A stretch of 57,877 nucleotides of DNA from Myxococcales bacterium (GCA_030652255.1 JAUSAZ010000136.1:1-57877), one strand, 5' to 3'; positions 16,390 to 25,420 are shown, counted from the stretch's first letter. Made by a program: numbers and translations. Notes: generated by a model not told the origin, from the sequence alone.

Positions 16390-18665
16390 GGGCTGTGCGC
16401 TCCGGTCGCGAAGGGGTGGCAGGTCTGGCAGGTCAGCGCGTCGGGGAAATGCTGCGCGCGATCGGTGTGACACGCGAGGCAGCGAGGCCGCGTCGGGGGG
16501 GCGTTGCCGTGGGTCTCGTGGCACGAGGTGCACCTCCCGTGCTGCGGGACGGCGTGCATCAGCTGCGTCGGGATCGCGCTGTGGCAGGAGAGGCAGGTCG
16601 GGGGCCTGAGCTGCGGCCGCTGGTGGCAGCTCGCGCAGTTGCGGTGCGTGCTCGACGTGGTCGGCGCCGCCGCGGCCGCGGCCTCGGTGCGGTGGCAGTC
16701 GGCGCAGCGGGTCCACCACGCGGCGCCGCCGCCGGCGGGGCGCTCGCGGTGGGGCGCGTGGCACATCACGCAGCGCTCGTGTCGACCGGTGTGCTCCGTG
16801 GTCGCCTGCGCCGCGTGGCAGCTCCCGCACGCCGGCGAGGCCGCCTCGCTGCGGTGCGGCGCGTGGCACTGCACGCAGGCTCCCGCGTGGGGGCTCCCGG
16901 CGGGCCACGACGGGGCGGTCTGCGCCTGGGGGCGGTGGCAGGTCGCGCACAGCGAGGCCGCCCGGGCGCCGGCCTCGTGGGGGCGGTGGCAGCCGTCGCA
17001 GCGCTGGTGGCCGGCCTGCATCGCGGGGGAGCCCTCGACGCGCGTCGCGGTGTGGCAGCTCCGGCAGTCGGCGAGCGTCCGCTGCGGAACCGGCGCGTGC
17101 GGCGAGTGGCAGGTCACGCACTCCCCGAGGTGCGATCCGCGGTGCGAGGCGAGGTCCTGGTGGCAGCGCAGGCACGAGGCGCGGGCGCCAGGCGGAGAGA
17201 AATCGTGGTCCGCGTGGCAGCCCTCGCAGCGGTGCTGGGCGGGCTGCGCGTTGGCGGCGAACCAGGCGGTCACCGGGGCGTGGCAGGTCGCGCAGGTCCC
17301 GGGCGTGGAGGCCCGCGGCGGGCCGTGGGGCGCGTGGCAGGAGGCGCAGTCGACGTGCGCCGCGGGGCCGTTGGCGACGCGGGCGCGCTGGGGCTGGTGG
17401 CAGCTCGCGCACGCCGCGGCGGCGGTGGGGCTCGCGGGAGCATGGGGCTGGTGGCACGAGAGGCAGGCGCGGTGCGGCTCCGGCGGCGCGCCGCGGACGA
17501 GGCGCGACTCGCGGGCGTGGCAGGTCGCGCAGGAGGTGCTGTCGGGTCGAGGCCCGTGGGGGTCGTGGCAGCCGACGCAGCCCGCGCGGCCGTGCGGCGT
17601 CGCGAGGGCGAGCGTCGAGGCCTGCGGGGCGTGGCAGCCGCGGCAGTCGGTCGGCTGCGCGACCCAGGTGTGCGGCCGGTGGCAGCTCGCGCAGCGGCCG
17701 CCGTGGGTGAACGTCGGGTTGGCCGGGGTCGCCGTGGGGCCCTGGGCCGCGGCGGCGGGCAGCGCGGGGGGGCGGGCGTCGGGGCGGGTGAGCCAGCTGC
17801 GGAGGGCGGTGGCCCCCGGGGCGCTCGCCCGCTCTGGAGCGAGGTGGCAGCGGTCGCACTGCGAGGCGCCCGCGCGGCGATCGGCGTGCGCGGTGTGGCA
17901 GCCGAGGCAGGTGCGGTGACCCTCCGGGCCCGCCGCGACCTGCGTGGCGATCTCGCCACGGTGGCAGCTGGTGCAGCTCACCGCCGCGGGCGCCGCGGGG
18001 TCGTCGGCCGCGCGGTGGGGGTTGTGGCACTGGCGGCAGTCGACCCCGCCGTGGACGCGCGACGCGTCGACCCTCGGGGCGCCGCGCACGCCCAGACGGA
18101 TGGCGGCCTCGGAGGAGGCGGAGTCGGCGGAGAACTCGTGGCAGCGCACGCACGAGGCCTCGTCGCGCGGCTCGGAGCGCATCGGCACGGCGGCGTGGCA
18201 GCTGCCGCAGGCCTCCTCCCGGCGGGGGCGGTCGTGGAGCGACGCGCCGTGACAGCGCACGCACGACAGCGCCTGGGCGCCGCGGGCGTGGGCGACGTGA
18301 CCGGGCGTCGTGGCGAAGGCCCCGGCGGGCGTGGCCGAGGCGGAGTGGCAGCCCGCGCAGGACTGCGCCCCGGCGGCGGCGTGGTGCTTCGGAGGGTTCG
18401 AGCGGGTCGCCCGGGCGAGGCCGAGGCTGAGGCGCCCTGCGAGGTTGGAGCGGTGACAGGCCTGACACGTGATGGTCGAGTGCCCGCGGGAGTGGGCGGA
18501 CGCGTCGCGGTGGCAGCTCGCGCAGTAGTCCCGCGAGGTGCGCACCTCGTGCTCGCTCACCAGCACCGTCGAGAGCGCCGCCAGGAACCCCAGGGCGAGC
18601 CCCGCCGCCACGACCTTCCAGGCCCTCCATCGGCGGCGCTCGCTGCTGTTCGCTCCGGTGCCCAC
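16386..18665 (-). CDS. Membrane-anchored 33-haem c-type cytochrome
   Basis: A 759-aa protein with one N-terminal membrane helix (about residues 18-38) and no obvious cleavage site, followed by 33 CxxCH haem-binding motifs, about one per 22 residues. The first two (CASCH, CQACH) follow the helix closely, as in NapC/NrfH-like quinol-linked cytochromes. Many later motifs sit in a repeated GHxxCxxCHxPH pattern, typical of stacked haem wires. It is probably a periplasmic conductor tethered to the inner membrane. It follows the 9-haem gene after 12 bases and overlaps the next start. The haem count was made by reading the translation. Confidence 0.9.
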   Translation of the reverse strand: MGTGANSSERRRWRAWKVVAAGLALGFLAALSTVLVSEHEVRTSRDYCASCHRDASAHSRGHSTITCQACHRSNLAGRLSLGLARATRSNPPKHHAAAGAQSCAGCHSASATPAGAFATTPGHVAHARGAQALSCVRCHGASLHDRPRREEACGSCHAAVPMRSEPRDEASCVRCHEFSADSASSEAAIRLGVRGAPRVDASRVHGGVDCRQCHNPHRAADDPAAPAAVSCTSCHRGEIATQVAAGPEGHRTCLGCHTAHADRRAGASQCDRCHLAPERASAPGATALRSWLTRPDARPPALPAAAAQGPTATPANPTFTHGGRCASCHRPHTWVAQPTDCRGCHAPQASTLALATPHGRAGCVGCHDPHGPRPDSTSCATCHARESRLVRGAPPEPHRACLSCHQPHAPASPTAAAACASCHQPQRARVANGPAAHVDCASCHAPHGPPRASTPGTCATCHAPVTAWFAANAQPAQHRCEGCHADHDFSPPGARASCLRCHQDLASHRGSHLGECVTCHSPHAPVPQRTLADCRSCHTATRVEGSPAMQAGHQRCDGCHRPHEAGARAASLCATCHRPQAQTAPSWPAGSPHAGACVQCHAPHRSEAASPACGSCHAAQATTEHTGRHERCVMCHAPHRERPAGGGAAWWTRCADCHRTEAAAAAAPTTSSTHRNCASCHQRPQLRPPTCLSCHSAIPTQLMHAVPQHGRCTSCHETHGNAPPTRPRCLACHTDRAQHFPDALTCQTCHPFATGAHSP

Positions 18666-18677
18666 GCGTCGACCCCC

Positions 18678-19937
18678 TCAGCCCCCCCTGCGGTCGATCT
18701 GACGAATCTTGAGCAGCAGCAGCGCCGCGAGGATCGCCAGCGGAGGCAGCGCCACCAGCCACGCCCGCCGACCGTTGGCGTCGCGCTCCCGGGTGCGTCG
18801 AGCGAGCTCCCTCGCCCGCTGCGCCGAGCGGCTCACCGCCGACGCCGCCTCTCGGGCGACCCCCTCGTCGAGCGCGTGCATCGCCACCCGCAGCCGTACG
18901 TCGGCCTGCGCGGCCTCGTCCACCAGCGCCTTCACCGCCGGCACCCGCAGCCCGGCGGCCTCCATCGCGCGCACCGCCGCCCTCGCCTGCCCCAGGTCGC
19001 GCCGCGCCCGCTCGGCCTCGGCGGCGATGCGCCGCGCGACCCCGTCGGACTCTCGGCCCTCGCCGTGGCAGCGCCGACAGACGCCCATGCTGCCGGCCGT
19101 CCCGAGCGCGCCGTTGGCCTCTCGCACGTCGTGGCTCCCGTGGCAGGCGACGCAGCCCGAGAAGCCCAGCCGGCGGTACACCGACGCGTGCGGGCTGCGA
19201 TCGAAGGCCTCGGCCTCGGCCTCGTGGCAGTGTCGGCAGCGACCCTCCGGCCCGCCCGCCTCGCGGTACTCGCCGTGCGCGCCGTGACAGCCCGCGCAGG
19301 TCGGCGCCGAGAGGCTGCCCTGAGCGAGCACCGCGCGCCCGTGGACGCTCCCCGCCCAGAGCGCCGCCTGGTTGGTGGGGAGGCGCGTCCCGGCCATGCG
19401 CGCGGGGTCCGAGTGGCAGCCCCCGCAGGTCTCGTGCTGGCGCCGACGAGCGACGCGCGACGCGGGGTCGTTGGCGGCGCGCACGTCGTGGCTGCCGTGG
19501 CAGCCGAGGCACGACGGGGCCGCGAGGTTGCCCCGAGCGAGGGCGCGTCCGTGAGAGTCGGCGTGGAAGAGCGCGAGCTGATCGGTGGGCAGGTCGTCGC
19601 GGTGGCGCCGGATGAAGCGGGCGTCGGCGTGGCAGGTGCCGCAGCGGTCGGCCACCGTGGCGGGATCGGGCCTCGCGACGAAGCCGGCGCTGACGTCGTG
19701 GGCCTGCACGGTGGGCTCGTTGCCCCGGCCGCCGTGGCACCCGGAGCAGCCCAGGGCGAGGTCGTGGACGCTCCCACGAAGGCGCTCGACGGGGTCACGG
19801 AGGCGGAGGTCCTGCTGCGTGGCGTGGCAGCTCACGCAGGTCTCCTGGGCGGAGGCGCTCGACCCGGCGAGGGAGAGCGCGGCGACCAGCGCGACCAGCG
19901 CGGCGCGGAGGCGCCAGAGCTCAATGGAGAAGCGCAC
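18678..19937 (-). CDS. Membrane-anchored nonahaem c-type cytochrome
   Basis: A 419-aa exported protein, GTG start inside the cytochrome b gene (17-base overlap). A signal peptide ends near ASAQ (about residue 30). Nine CxxCH motifs follow (CVSCH, CSGCH, CGTCH, CLGCH, CGGCH, CAGCH, CRHCH, CVACH, CRRCH), several followed by GSHDVR or GAHGE segments. After the last haem comes a long charged helical stretch (about residues 290-385, coiled-coil-like), then a C-terminal membrane helix and a short basic tail. In place of cytochrome c1 it could accept electrons from the Rieske/cytochrome b pair encoded just upstream. Confidence 0.88.
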   Translation of the reverse strand: MRFSIELWRLRAALVALVAALSLAGSSASAQETCVSCHATQQDLRLRDPVERLRGSVHDLALGCSGCHGGRGNEPTVQAHDVSAGFVARPDPATVADRCGTCHADARFIRRHRDDLPTDQLALFHADSHGRALARGNLAAPSCLGCHGSHDVRAANDPASRVARRRQHETCGGCHSDPARMAGTRLPTNQAALWAGSVHGRAVLAQGSLSAPTCAGCHGAHGEYREAGGPEGRCRHCHEAEAEAFDRSPHASVYRRLGFSGCVACHGSHDVREANGALGTAGSMGVCRRCHGEGRESDGVARRIAAEAERARRDLGQARAAVRAMEAAGLRVPAVKALVDEAAQADVRLRVAMHALDEGVAREAASAVSRSAQRARELARRTRERDANGRRAWLVALPPLAILAALLLLKIRQIDRRGG

Positions 19938-20946
19938 GGATCGTCCCTCCCACGATGGCGGCCAGCGCGACGAGCACCGCGACCTGCCCGGCGCGCGAGG
20001 CCCTGCGGTCGAACAGGGGAAAGAGCGCCAGCGTCGCGACGCCGAGCGCCGTTGCGGTCACCAGCACCCGGGCGCTGGGGAGGCCGATCATCCTCGGCGG
20101 CGCCGCGCTCAGCATCTGGTGGACGAAGGCCAGGTACCACGACGGCCGCAGCCCCGCGGCGCTGGCCCTCGCCGCCTCCGCGGAGGCTCCCAGGTGCGGA
20201 GGGAGGAGCGACGACAGGGCGAGGAGCGCGATCGCGACCACCGCGGCGAGCGCCGCCGCGCGGAGGGCGGCGTGGGGAGAGAGGAGGAGGCTCCCGGCAG
20301 AGGGATGGCGGGGCGCGCACCCGGCGGCGTGGAGGCCGAGCGCGCCGATGCAGATCGAGGCCACCATCGGCAGCGCGCCCGCGTGGAGGCCGAGGATGCG
20401 CACCAGCGACAGGTCGTTGGGCTGCGGGCCGCCCAGCATCAGGCCCCGGAGGAGCGGCCCGACGAGCGGGAGCTGCGCGGCGAGCGAGGACGAGAGCTGC
20501 GCGTCGACGACGCTGCGATGACTCCACGGGAGCAGCGAGCCGGTGAAGGCCTCCGCCACGGCGAGCACCGCGAGGGTGACGGCGCTGATCCAGGCGAGCG
20601 CGTGGGGGGCGCGGTAGGCGCGGCGGAGGGCGGCCCAGGCGACGGCGGCGCCGAGCACCACGATCAGCGACTGCGCGCCCCAGTAGTGCAGCGAGCGCAC
20701 GAGGCCGCCGTACTCGACCTCGGTGACGACGAAGCGCACCGAGTCGTTCGCGTCGGCGGTGGTGGGGCGGTAGTAGAGCGCCAGCAGCACGCCGGTGACC
20801 GCCTCGACGGCCATCAGCAGCGTGGCCACGGCGGCCAGCAGCACGAAGGTCAGGCCGTCGCCGCGAGAGACGTGCACGCCCGCGAGCCGCCGGAGCAGCG
20901 CGCGAATCGGCGTCGGATCGGCCGCTTCGTCGGGGGGCTCCATCAT
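19921..20946 (-). CDS. Cytochrome b subunit lacking both haem-bH ligands
   Basis: A 341-aa, roughly eight-helix membrane protein of the cytochrome b/b6 family, coupled to the Rieske gene by a TGATG overlap. Recognisable are VRSLHYWGAQ (helix B), TGSLLPWSH (helix C) and LVRILGLHAGALP (helix D). H87 and H188 match the bL ligand pair. The residues 14 further on, where bH ligands belong, are A101 and A202. H206 is the only nearby histidine in helix D and helix B has no second one. The Qo-site motif PEWY is PSWY (268-271). A frameshift is unlikely because flanking motifs stay in frame. Confidence 0.9.
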   Translation of the reverse strand: MMEPPDEAADPTPIRALLRRLAGVHVSRGDGLTFVLLAAVATLLMAVEAVTGVLLALYYRPTTADANDSVRFVVTEVEYGGLVRSLHYWGAQSLIVVLGAAVAWAALRRAYRAPHALAWISAVTLAVLAVAEAFTGSLLPWSHRSVVDAQLSSSLAAQLPLVGPLLRGLMLGGPQPNDLSLVRILGLHAGALPMVASICIGALGLHAAGCAPRHPSAGSLLLSPHAALRAAALAAVVAIALLALSSLLPPHLGASAEAARASAAGLRPSWYLAFVHQMLSAAPPRMIGLPSARVLVTATALGVATLALFPLFDRRASRAGQVAVLVALAAIVGGTIRALLH

Positions 20947-21413
20947 CAGCCTCGCACCACCATGACCTCGTCGCGGCGCACCACGACGGGGAGTTCTCTC
21001 AGGGCCGATGGGGGCGGCCCGGCGAGCACCCGGCCGTCGCAGCCGAAGCGGCCGCCGTGGCAGGGGCACTCGATCTGCTCCCGGGCGGGGTTGTAGGAGA
21101 CGACGCAGCCCAGGTGCGTGCAGCGCGCGACGAAGGCCCGGAAGCCTCCGCCGGGGAGCGCGAGGACCAGCACCGGCTCGCCGTCGAGGCTCACGACCCT
21201 GGCGGAGTTCTCGCTGAACTCCTCGCGACGCCCGACGACCGAGCCGCTGGCGCCGGGGGTGGGCTGCGCGGGGGGCGTGGCGAAGCGCACCGCCGGGAGC
21301 AGCGTGAGCAGCCCGACGCCCGCGGCCGTCGCGCCCAGGGCGAGGTCGAGCAGCGTGCGCCGCGCCATGGGCGTCGCGTCGGGGGCAGGATCGGTCCTGG
21401 CGTCGTCGGTCAT
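20946..21413 (-). CDS. Rieske [2Fe-2S] protein
   Basis: A 155-aa protein with an N-terminal RR-containing membrane/Tat-like segment (ARRTLLDLALGATAAG) and the two cluster-binding loops CTHLGC (98-103) and CPCHGGRF (116-123). C98, H100, C116 and H119 would bind the cluster; C103 and C118 would form the usual disulphide. The Ser and Tyr that hydrogen-bond the cluster in high-potential Rieske proteins are Gly121 and Phe123 here, predicting a lowered potential. The start at 21413 has GGAG about eight bases upstream. It lies directly between a multihaem lipoprotein gene and cytochrome b. Confidence 0.93.
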   Translation of the reverse strand: MTDDARTDPAPDATPMARRTLLDLALGATAAGVGLLTLLPAVRFATPPAQPTPGASGSVVGRREEFSENSARVVSLDGEPVLVLALPGGGFRAFVARCTHLGCVVSYNPAREQIECPCHGGRFGCDGRVLAGPPPSALRELPVVVRRDEVMVVRG

Positions 21414-21435
21414 CGGGCGGTCTCCAGCGGTGGGC

Positions 21436-22473
21436 TCACGGCGAAACCCCATGGCAGACGGTGCAGACGGAGTGCTGACGCGGCTCGATGCCCGCGCGGA
21501 AGCCCGGCGGGTGGGGGTTGGGCGCGACGCCTCCGACGCGGTGGCACGGGGTGCACACCTGCGTGGCGTCGGACTCGTGGCACGAGGCGCACGAGAGCAG
21601 GTTGCGGCGCGCCTCGCGGCCGTGGTTGTTGGGCGACGAGGGGCTGAGCCAGCCGGGCGGGTGCGCGCTCGCCGGGCCGACGCCGCCGCCGATGCCGGAG
21701 GCGCGGTGGCAGCCGTCGCAGAAGTTCACCCCGTGACAGCGGGTGCAGGTGGTGGTGTTGAAGCGCGACTCCTCGGGGTGGCGAGCGAAGAAGTCGCCGC
21801 GGTGGACGAAGTCCCGGGTGACGGCCATGGGCTCGAGGTCCGCGAGGGGGAGGCCCGGCAGCGCGACGTGGCAGCGCGCGCAGAAGGTGGGCTCGTGGCA
21901 CTGGGCGCAGGTCGCCCCCATGCTCCGGGCCTCGGCCCCGTGGTGGCGGGCGAAGCCCGGCCCGTGCCGCACCGTCGAGACCTCCTCGATGGAGTACCGG
22001 CGCAGCGAGGCGTGGCAGCGGCTGCAGTTGAGGGCGCGCATGTCGCCGCCGTGACAGCGCGTGGCGCAGCCGTCCATGTTGGGGACGCGCGGCTCGAAGG
22101 AGCGCACCGTGCGGGTCTCCGCGTCGACGCCGTGGCAGGTCATGCAGTTGCCGTCGACGCGGGGGCCGTGGAGCGCGTGGGAGAAGCGCAGCTCGCGGTC
22201 GGCGCGGGCGTAGCGCCGGGGCGCCGCCGGGGCGGTGTGGCAGAACCCGCAGCGCTGCTGCGCGGGGCGGGTGTGGCACGAGCGGCACTGCTGCTCCGTG
22301 GGGAGCGCGACGTCGCCCGAGGCCGTGGGGTTGACGTGGCAGGCGGTGCACGAGAGCCCCGCCGCGAGGTGCGGCGCGTGCGCGAAGCGGATGTGGTCCT
22401 GCGCGACGGAGGTCGGGCGGTTGCACGAGGCGAGCAGGGCGACGGAGAGCGCGGCGAGCAGGGGCGACCTCAT
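21436..22473 (-). CDS. 13-haem c-type cytochrome lipoprotein
   Basis: A 345-aa exported protein with a lipobox at the end of the signal peptide (LLASC). Twelve CxxCH motifs and one expanded CATRCH (CX3CH) were counted, within a His-rich sequence. Short repeated forms such as HxxHxxGLSCTACH and SLRCH-like sites recall cytochrome c3/c7-type haem packing. The start overlaps the stop of the upstream barrel gene (ATGA), tying synthesis of the two together. It is probably anchored in the outer membrane on the periplasmic face, or at the surface if exported further; sequence alone cannot decide. Confidence 0.87.
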   Translation of the reverse strand: MRSPLLAALSVALLASCNRPTSVAQDHIRFAHAPHLAAGLSCTACHVNPTASGDVALPTEQQCRSCHTRPAQQRCGFCHTAPAAPRRYARADRELRFSHALHGPRVDGNCMTCHGVDAETRTVRSFEPRVPNMDGCATRCHGGDMRALNCSRCHASLRRYSIEEVSTVRHGPGFARHHGAEARSMGATCAQCHEPTFCARCHVALPGLPLADLEPMAVTRDFVHRGDFFARHPEESRFNTTTCTRCHGVNFCDGCHRASGIGGGVGPASAHPPGWLSPSSPNNHGREARRNLLSCASCHESDATQVCTPCHRVGGVAPNPHPPGFRAGIEPRQHSVCTVCHGVSP

Positions 22474-23837
22474 CGGGAGGCCCCCGTCTGGCGGTCGTAG
22501 CGGGCGGTGAGGTGGAGCATCCCGCGCAGCTCGCTGGCGGCGATGGGAGAGCGCACGGCGTCGACCGATCCTCCGAGGCGCCAGCCGGCTGCGATGGCGC
22601 CCTCCATGGAGACGCGCCCGTACCACGACGTGCGCGGCGCGGAGAAATCATCGTTGTCGAGCGCGACCGCGCCTTCGATGGCGCCGAAGACCTCGCGCAC
22701 CAGGGGGAACGACCCCGCGAGGCGCAGCAGGGTCATGCGCTGCACGCCGTCGTCGCGGCGGCTCGCGATGGCGACGAGGCTCTCCCGGCGGTCGCGGCTG
22801 CTCAGCCGGGCGAACACCTCCGCGCGGCCGCCCCAGGCGGGCCCTGCCTTGGAGGCCTCGACGCCCGCGACGTTGTAGTGGAGCACCGCGCCCTCGGCGC
22901 CGACCTGCAGCGCAGGGACGATGCGCCACGAGAGGCGCGCCCTCGCCTCGTCGAAGGTGCGCGTGACGAACACGCTCAGGATCGACCACCGCGGGATGAG
23001 CAGCGCCGGGTCGAGGTGCCCGTAGCCGACATCGAGCTCGACGGTGCGGCCCAGCCAGGCCGACGCGTCGAGGTCGGCCTGCATCAGCCCGAGCCCGAGG
23101 AGGTCCCACGACACGCTGCCGCGCAGGTCGAGCCAGCGCAGCGGGTTGGCCACGACGGACGCCTCGGCCACGCGCCTCGCGGGGATGCCCGCGGCCCACT
23201 GCTCGAGGTAGGACACCGAGGCCGACAGCGTGCCCGGGTGGGACCACCCGATGCGCAGGCCGCCCGCGCCGGTGGCGCCATCGAAGCCAGGGCGCCCGCC
23301 CAGCAGGCCGCCGTACACGGGGGTCACGGGGCGACCCACGATGGCCTCGACCTGCAGCGCCTCGACCAGCCGGACCTCGGCCCCGACGCCGTCGACGTGA
23401 AGCCCGCCGGGCGCTCCCCACGCGACGAAGCGCCGCCCCGCCCAGGCGCTCCAAGGGCCGCGGTGGTAGCGGGCCCAGCCCACCGCGATGTCGCCCACGA
23501 CGCGACCGTCGACGGCGCCTGGGGCCGTGAGGTCGATGGCGTTCCAGGCGGAGAGGTGCACGTCCACGCGGCCGCCGAGGAGGTTGTTCGCGTCGAGGTT
23601 GATGCGCTCCTGCAGCGGCGCGAGCGCGATGGTGCGCCAGTAGCGGTCGTCGGCGCTCACGGGGTTGGCCTGCGCGGTGAGCACGTACCGGGGAACCCCG
23701 CGGAAGATCACGTCGAAGCGCACCCTCATCGTCGCGGGGGTGTCCTCCTGCCCCGCGGTCTGGGCGCGGGCGAGCGACGTCGCCACGCCGAGGGACAGCG
23801 CGAAGGAGCGCGCGAAGCGCCGGGCGCGACGGCTCAT
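22470..23837 (-). CDS. Predicted outer-membrane beta-barrel of a porin-cytochrome conduit
   Basis: A 455-aa protein with a basic signal peptide cut near LARAQ, and a mature part made of many short amphipathic strands with alternating polar and hydrophobic residues, frequent aromatic girdle residues and Gly/Asp-rich turns, ending in LHLTARYD. No cysteine-haem motif is present. It is flanked on both sides, with ATGA overlaps, by multihaem lipoprotein genes, which is the gene logic of porin-cytochrome conduits such as MtrAB(C) or the Geobacter pcc clusters. I see no clear similarity to MtrB itself. A generic porin is the alternative. Confidence 0.7.
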   Translation of the reverse strand: MSRRARRFARSFALSLGVATSLARAQTAGQEDTPATMRVRFDVIFRGVPRYVLTAQANPVSADDRYWRTIALAPLQERINLDANNLLGGRVDVHLSAWNAIDLTAPGAVDGRVVGDIAVGWARYHRGPWSAWAGRRFVAWGAPGGLHVDGVGAEVRLVEALQVEAIVGRPVTPVYGGLLGGRPGFDGATGAGGLRIGWSHPGTLSASVSYLEQWAAGIPARRVAEASVVANPLRWLDLRGSVSWDLLGLGLMQADLDASAWLGRTVELDVGYGHLDPALLIPRWSILSVFVTRTFDEARARLSWRIVPALQVGAEGAVLHYNVAGVEASKAGPAWGGRAEVFARLSSRDRRESLVAIASRRDDGVQRMTLLRLAGSFPLVREVFGAIEGAVALDNDDFSAPRTSWYGRVSMEGAIAAGWRLGGSVDAVRSPIAASELRGMLHLTARYDRQTGASR

Positions 23838-25420
23838 GGTCCAGCCCCCGCGAAGTCGATGACGCCGTTCTGGTGGAGCGCCCGCCCGGCCGCGGTGATC
23901 ACCGGGCCCGACGGGGTGAGGGCGACCTCGCCGCCGTGACAGATCAGCGAGGCGCAGTCGGCTCTCTGCGGGTGCGGCGGCGCGGGCGGGACGCCGTGAC
24001 ACTGGCCGCAGCGCCTCGCCACGCCGGAGGGATCCCCCCATGTCGGCACGTCCGCCCGGGTGCCCGCGAGCCCCGCCCCGTGGCAGGCCACCTCCGCGCA
24101 GGAGCGCGTCGTCGTGTCGTACGCCGGTCGGGCTCCCCTCGCGCCTGAGGGCCCGGTGAGGCGCACCGCGGCCCGGGGCGCCGCCTCGAAGTGCGAGGGG
24201 TCCTCCGTGCGCGTCGGGACCGTGTGACAGGTGGCGCAGGCCACCGGGGCTCCCCCGGCGGGAGCGCGGTGCGCGGTGTGGCTCCCCGTCTCGGGCCAGG
24301 GCTCCGTGTCGCCGGTGCGGCCGTGGCAGGCGGTGCAGGTGCCGTCGCCGTTGCCGAGGTCGACGCGGGCGTTGAGGTGTAGCGGACCCGGTCGCAGCGC
24401 AGACCCGGTGGCGTCGGGCTCGGCGTGGCAGGCGACGCACTCGCCGCGAGGGTGATCCGGCGGAGGCGACGAGTGGCAGTCGTTGCAGCGCATCGGGCCG
24501 GGCTCGTTCCAGGCCGGGGTGGGGCGGGCGCCGCCCTGGCGGTGACAGCCGACGGTGCAGGTGCGCGTGGCGGGGTCGTAGGTGCCGCCGTCGCCTGCGC
24601 GCTCGGCGTCGAAGGCGAGGTCCACGACGCCGTCGCCGTGGGCTCCGGTGAAGTCGGTCGTGCGGGAGGGGTGGCAGGTCGCGCAGGTGAAGGGGCTCGC
24701 GTGCAGCGGGCTCCCCCGGAGGTGGGCCTCGTGGGCGCCTGCGGAGGCGGAGGTGCCGGGGAAGAGGCACGGGTCGCGCGGCGGCGCGGCGCGCTCACCG
24801 TCGCCATGGCAGGTGCCGCAGGCGAGCGGACCGCCGGGCTGCTCGTGACAGCTCGTGCACGACGGCGCGTCGCCGGCCGCGCCCGTCACCCCGGCGGGGC
24901 GCGCCGGGGAGCCCTCGTGGCAGCGTCCGCAGGCCTCGGCGCGCGTGGCGTCGAGCATCGGAGCCCAGCGCTGGCTGCGCAGCGCGCGGGCGTGGAAGTC
25001 CGGCGAGCGGGGATCGGAGAAGCCCGGCGGGTGCATCGCCCCTCGGGCGGCGGGCGCGCCACCGGCGATCCAGCGGGCGATGAGGGCTCGCTGCGCTTCG
25101 TCGAGGAGGCCCTGGTGATCGGGGCGCGCGAGGGCGGCGGCGAGGCGCGACGGCCACGCGCCCGCATCGGGGACGCCCCCGTCGGTCGAGCCCGGGACGC
25201 ACGCGATGACGTCCGTGAAGCGGCTGGCGCTCCACCCCGCGGCGGGGCGGCGGGCGCCGTGGCACTGCCCGCAGCGGGCCTCGAGCGCCGGGCGCACGTC
25301 GCGCTCGAAGGTGGGCGCGACGGAGGCGACCGGGCGCACGTCGGCGCAGGCCGCGCAGAGGGCGGCGGCGGCGCCGGCGACGATCGATGGCCACGAGAGA
25401 GCGCGCGCTCCCCGAGCCAT
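23834..25420 (-). CDS. 13-haem lipoprotein with CX3CH and CX4CH sites
   Basis: A 528-aa protein with an N-terminal lipobox (ALCAAC). Ten CxxCH motifs, one CX3CH (CTVGCH) and two CX4CH (CAEVACH, CASLICH) were counted. The pattern of YDxxTRxC(x3-4)CHG, then W, then CxxCHGxPP is that of the Geobacter-type CxxxxCH/CxxCH repeat family of outer-surface cytochromes. The N-terminal part (FERDVRPALEARCGQCHG) looks like a cytochrome-associated domain of mono-haem type. The start is coupled to the preceding lipoprotein gene by TGATG and the stop to the barrel gene by ATGA. Confidence 0.87.
   Translation of the reverse strand: MARGARALSWPSIVAGAAAALCAACADVRPVASVAPTFERDVRPALEARCGQCHGARRPAAGWSASRFTDVIACVPGSTDGGVPDAGAWPSRLAAALARPDHQGLLDEAQRALIARWIAGGAPAARGAMHPPGFSDPRSPDFHARALRSQRWAPMLDATRAEACGRCHEGSPARPAGVTGAAGDAPSCTSCHEQPGGPLACGTCHGDGERAAPPRDPCLFPGTSASAGAHEAHLRGSPLHASPFTCATCHPSRTTDFTGAHGDGVVDLAFDAERAGDGGTYDPATRTCTVGCHRQGGARPTPAWNEPGPMRCNDCHSSPPPDHPRGECVACHAEPDATGSALRPGPLHLNARVDLGNGDGTCTACHGRTGDTEPWPETGSHTAHRAPAGGAPVACATCHTVPTRTEDPSHFEAAPRAAVRLTGPSGARGARPAYDTTTRSCAEVACHGAGLAGTRADVPTWGDPSGVARRCGQCHGVPPAPPHPQRADCASLICHGGEVALTPSGPVITAAGRALHQNGVIDFAGAGP

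Noticed and set aside
16395..20546. Very long open frame on the plus strand opposite the cytochrome genes
   Set aside because: The minus strand has regular CxxCH motifs, signal peptides and coupled starts. The plus-strand frame is Arg/Ala/Gly-rich with no motif, and is open only because stop codons are rare at this GC content.
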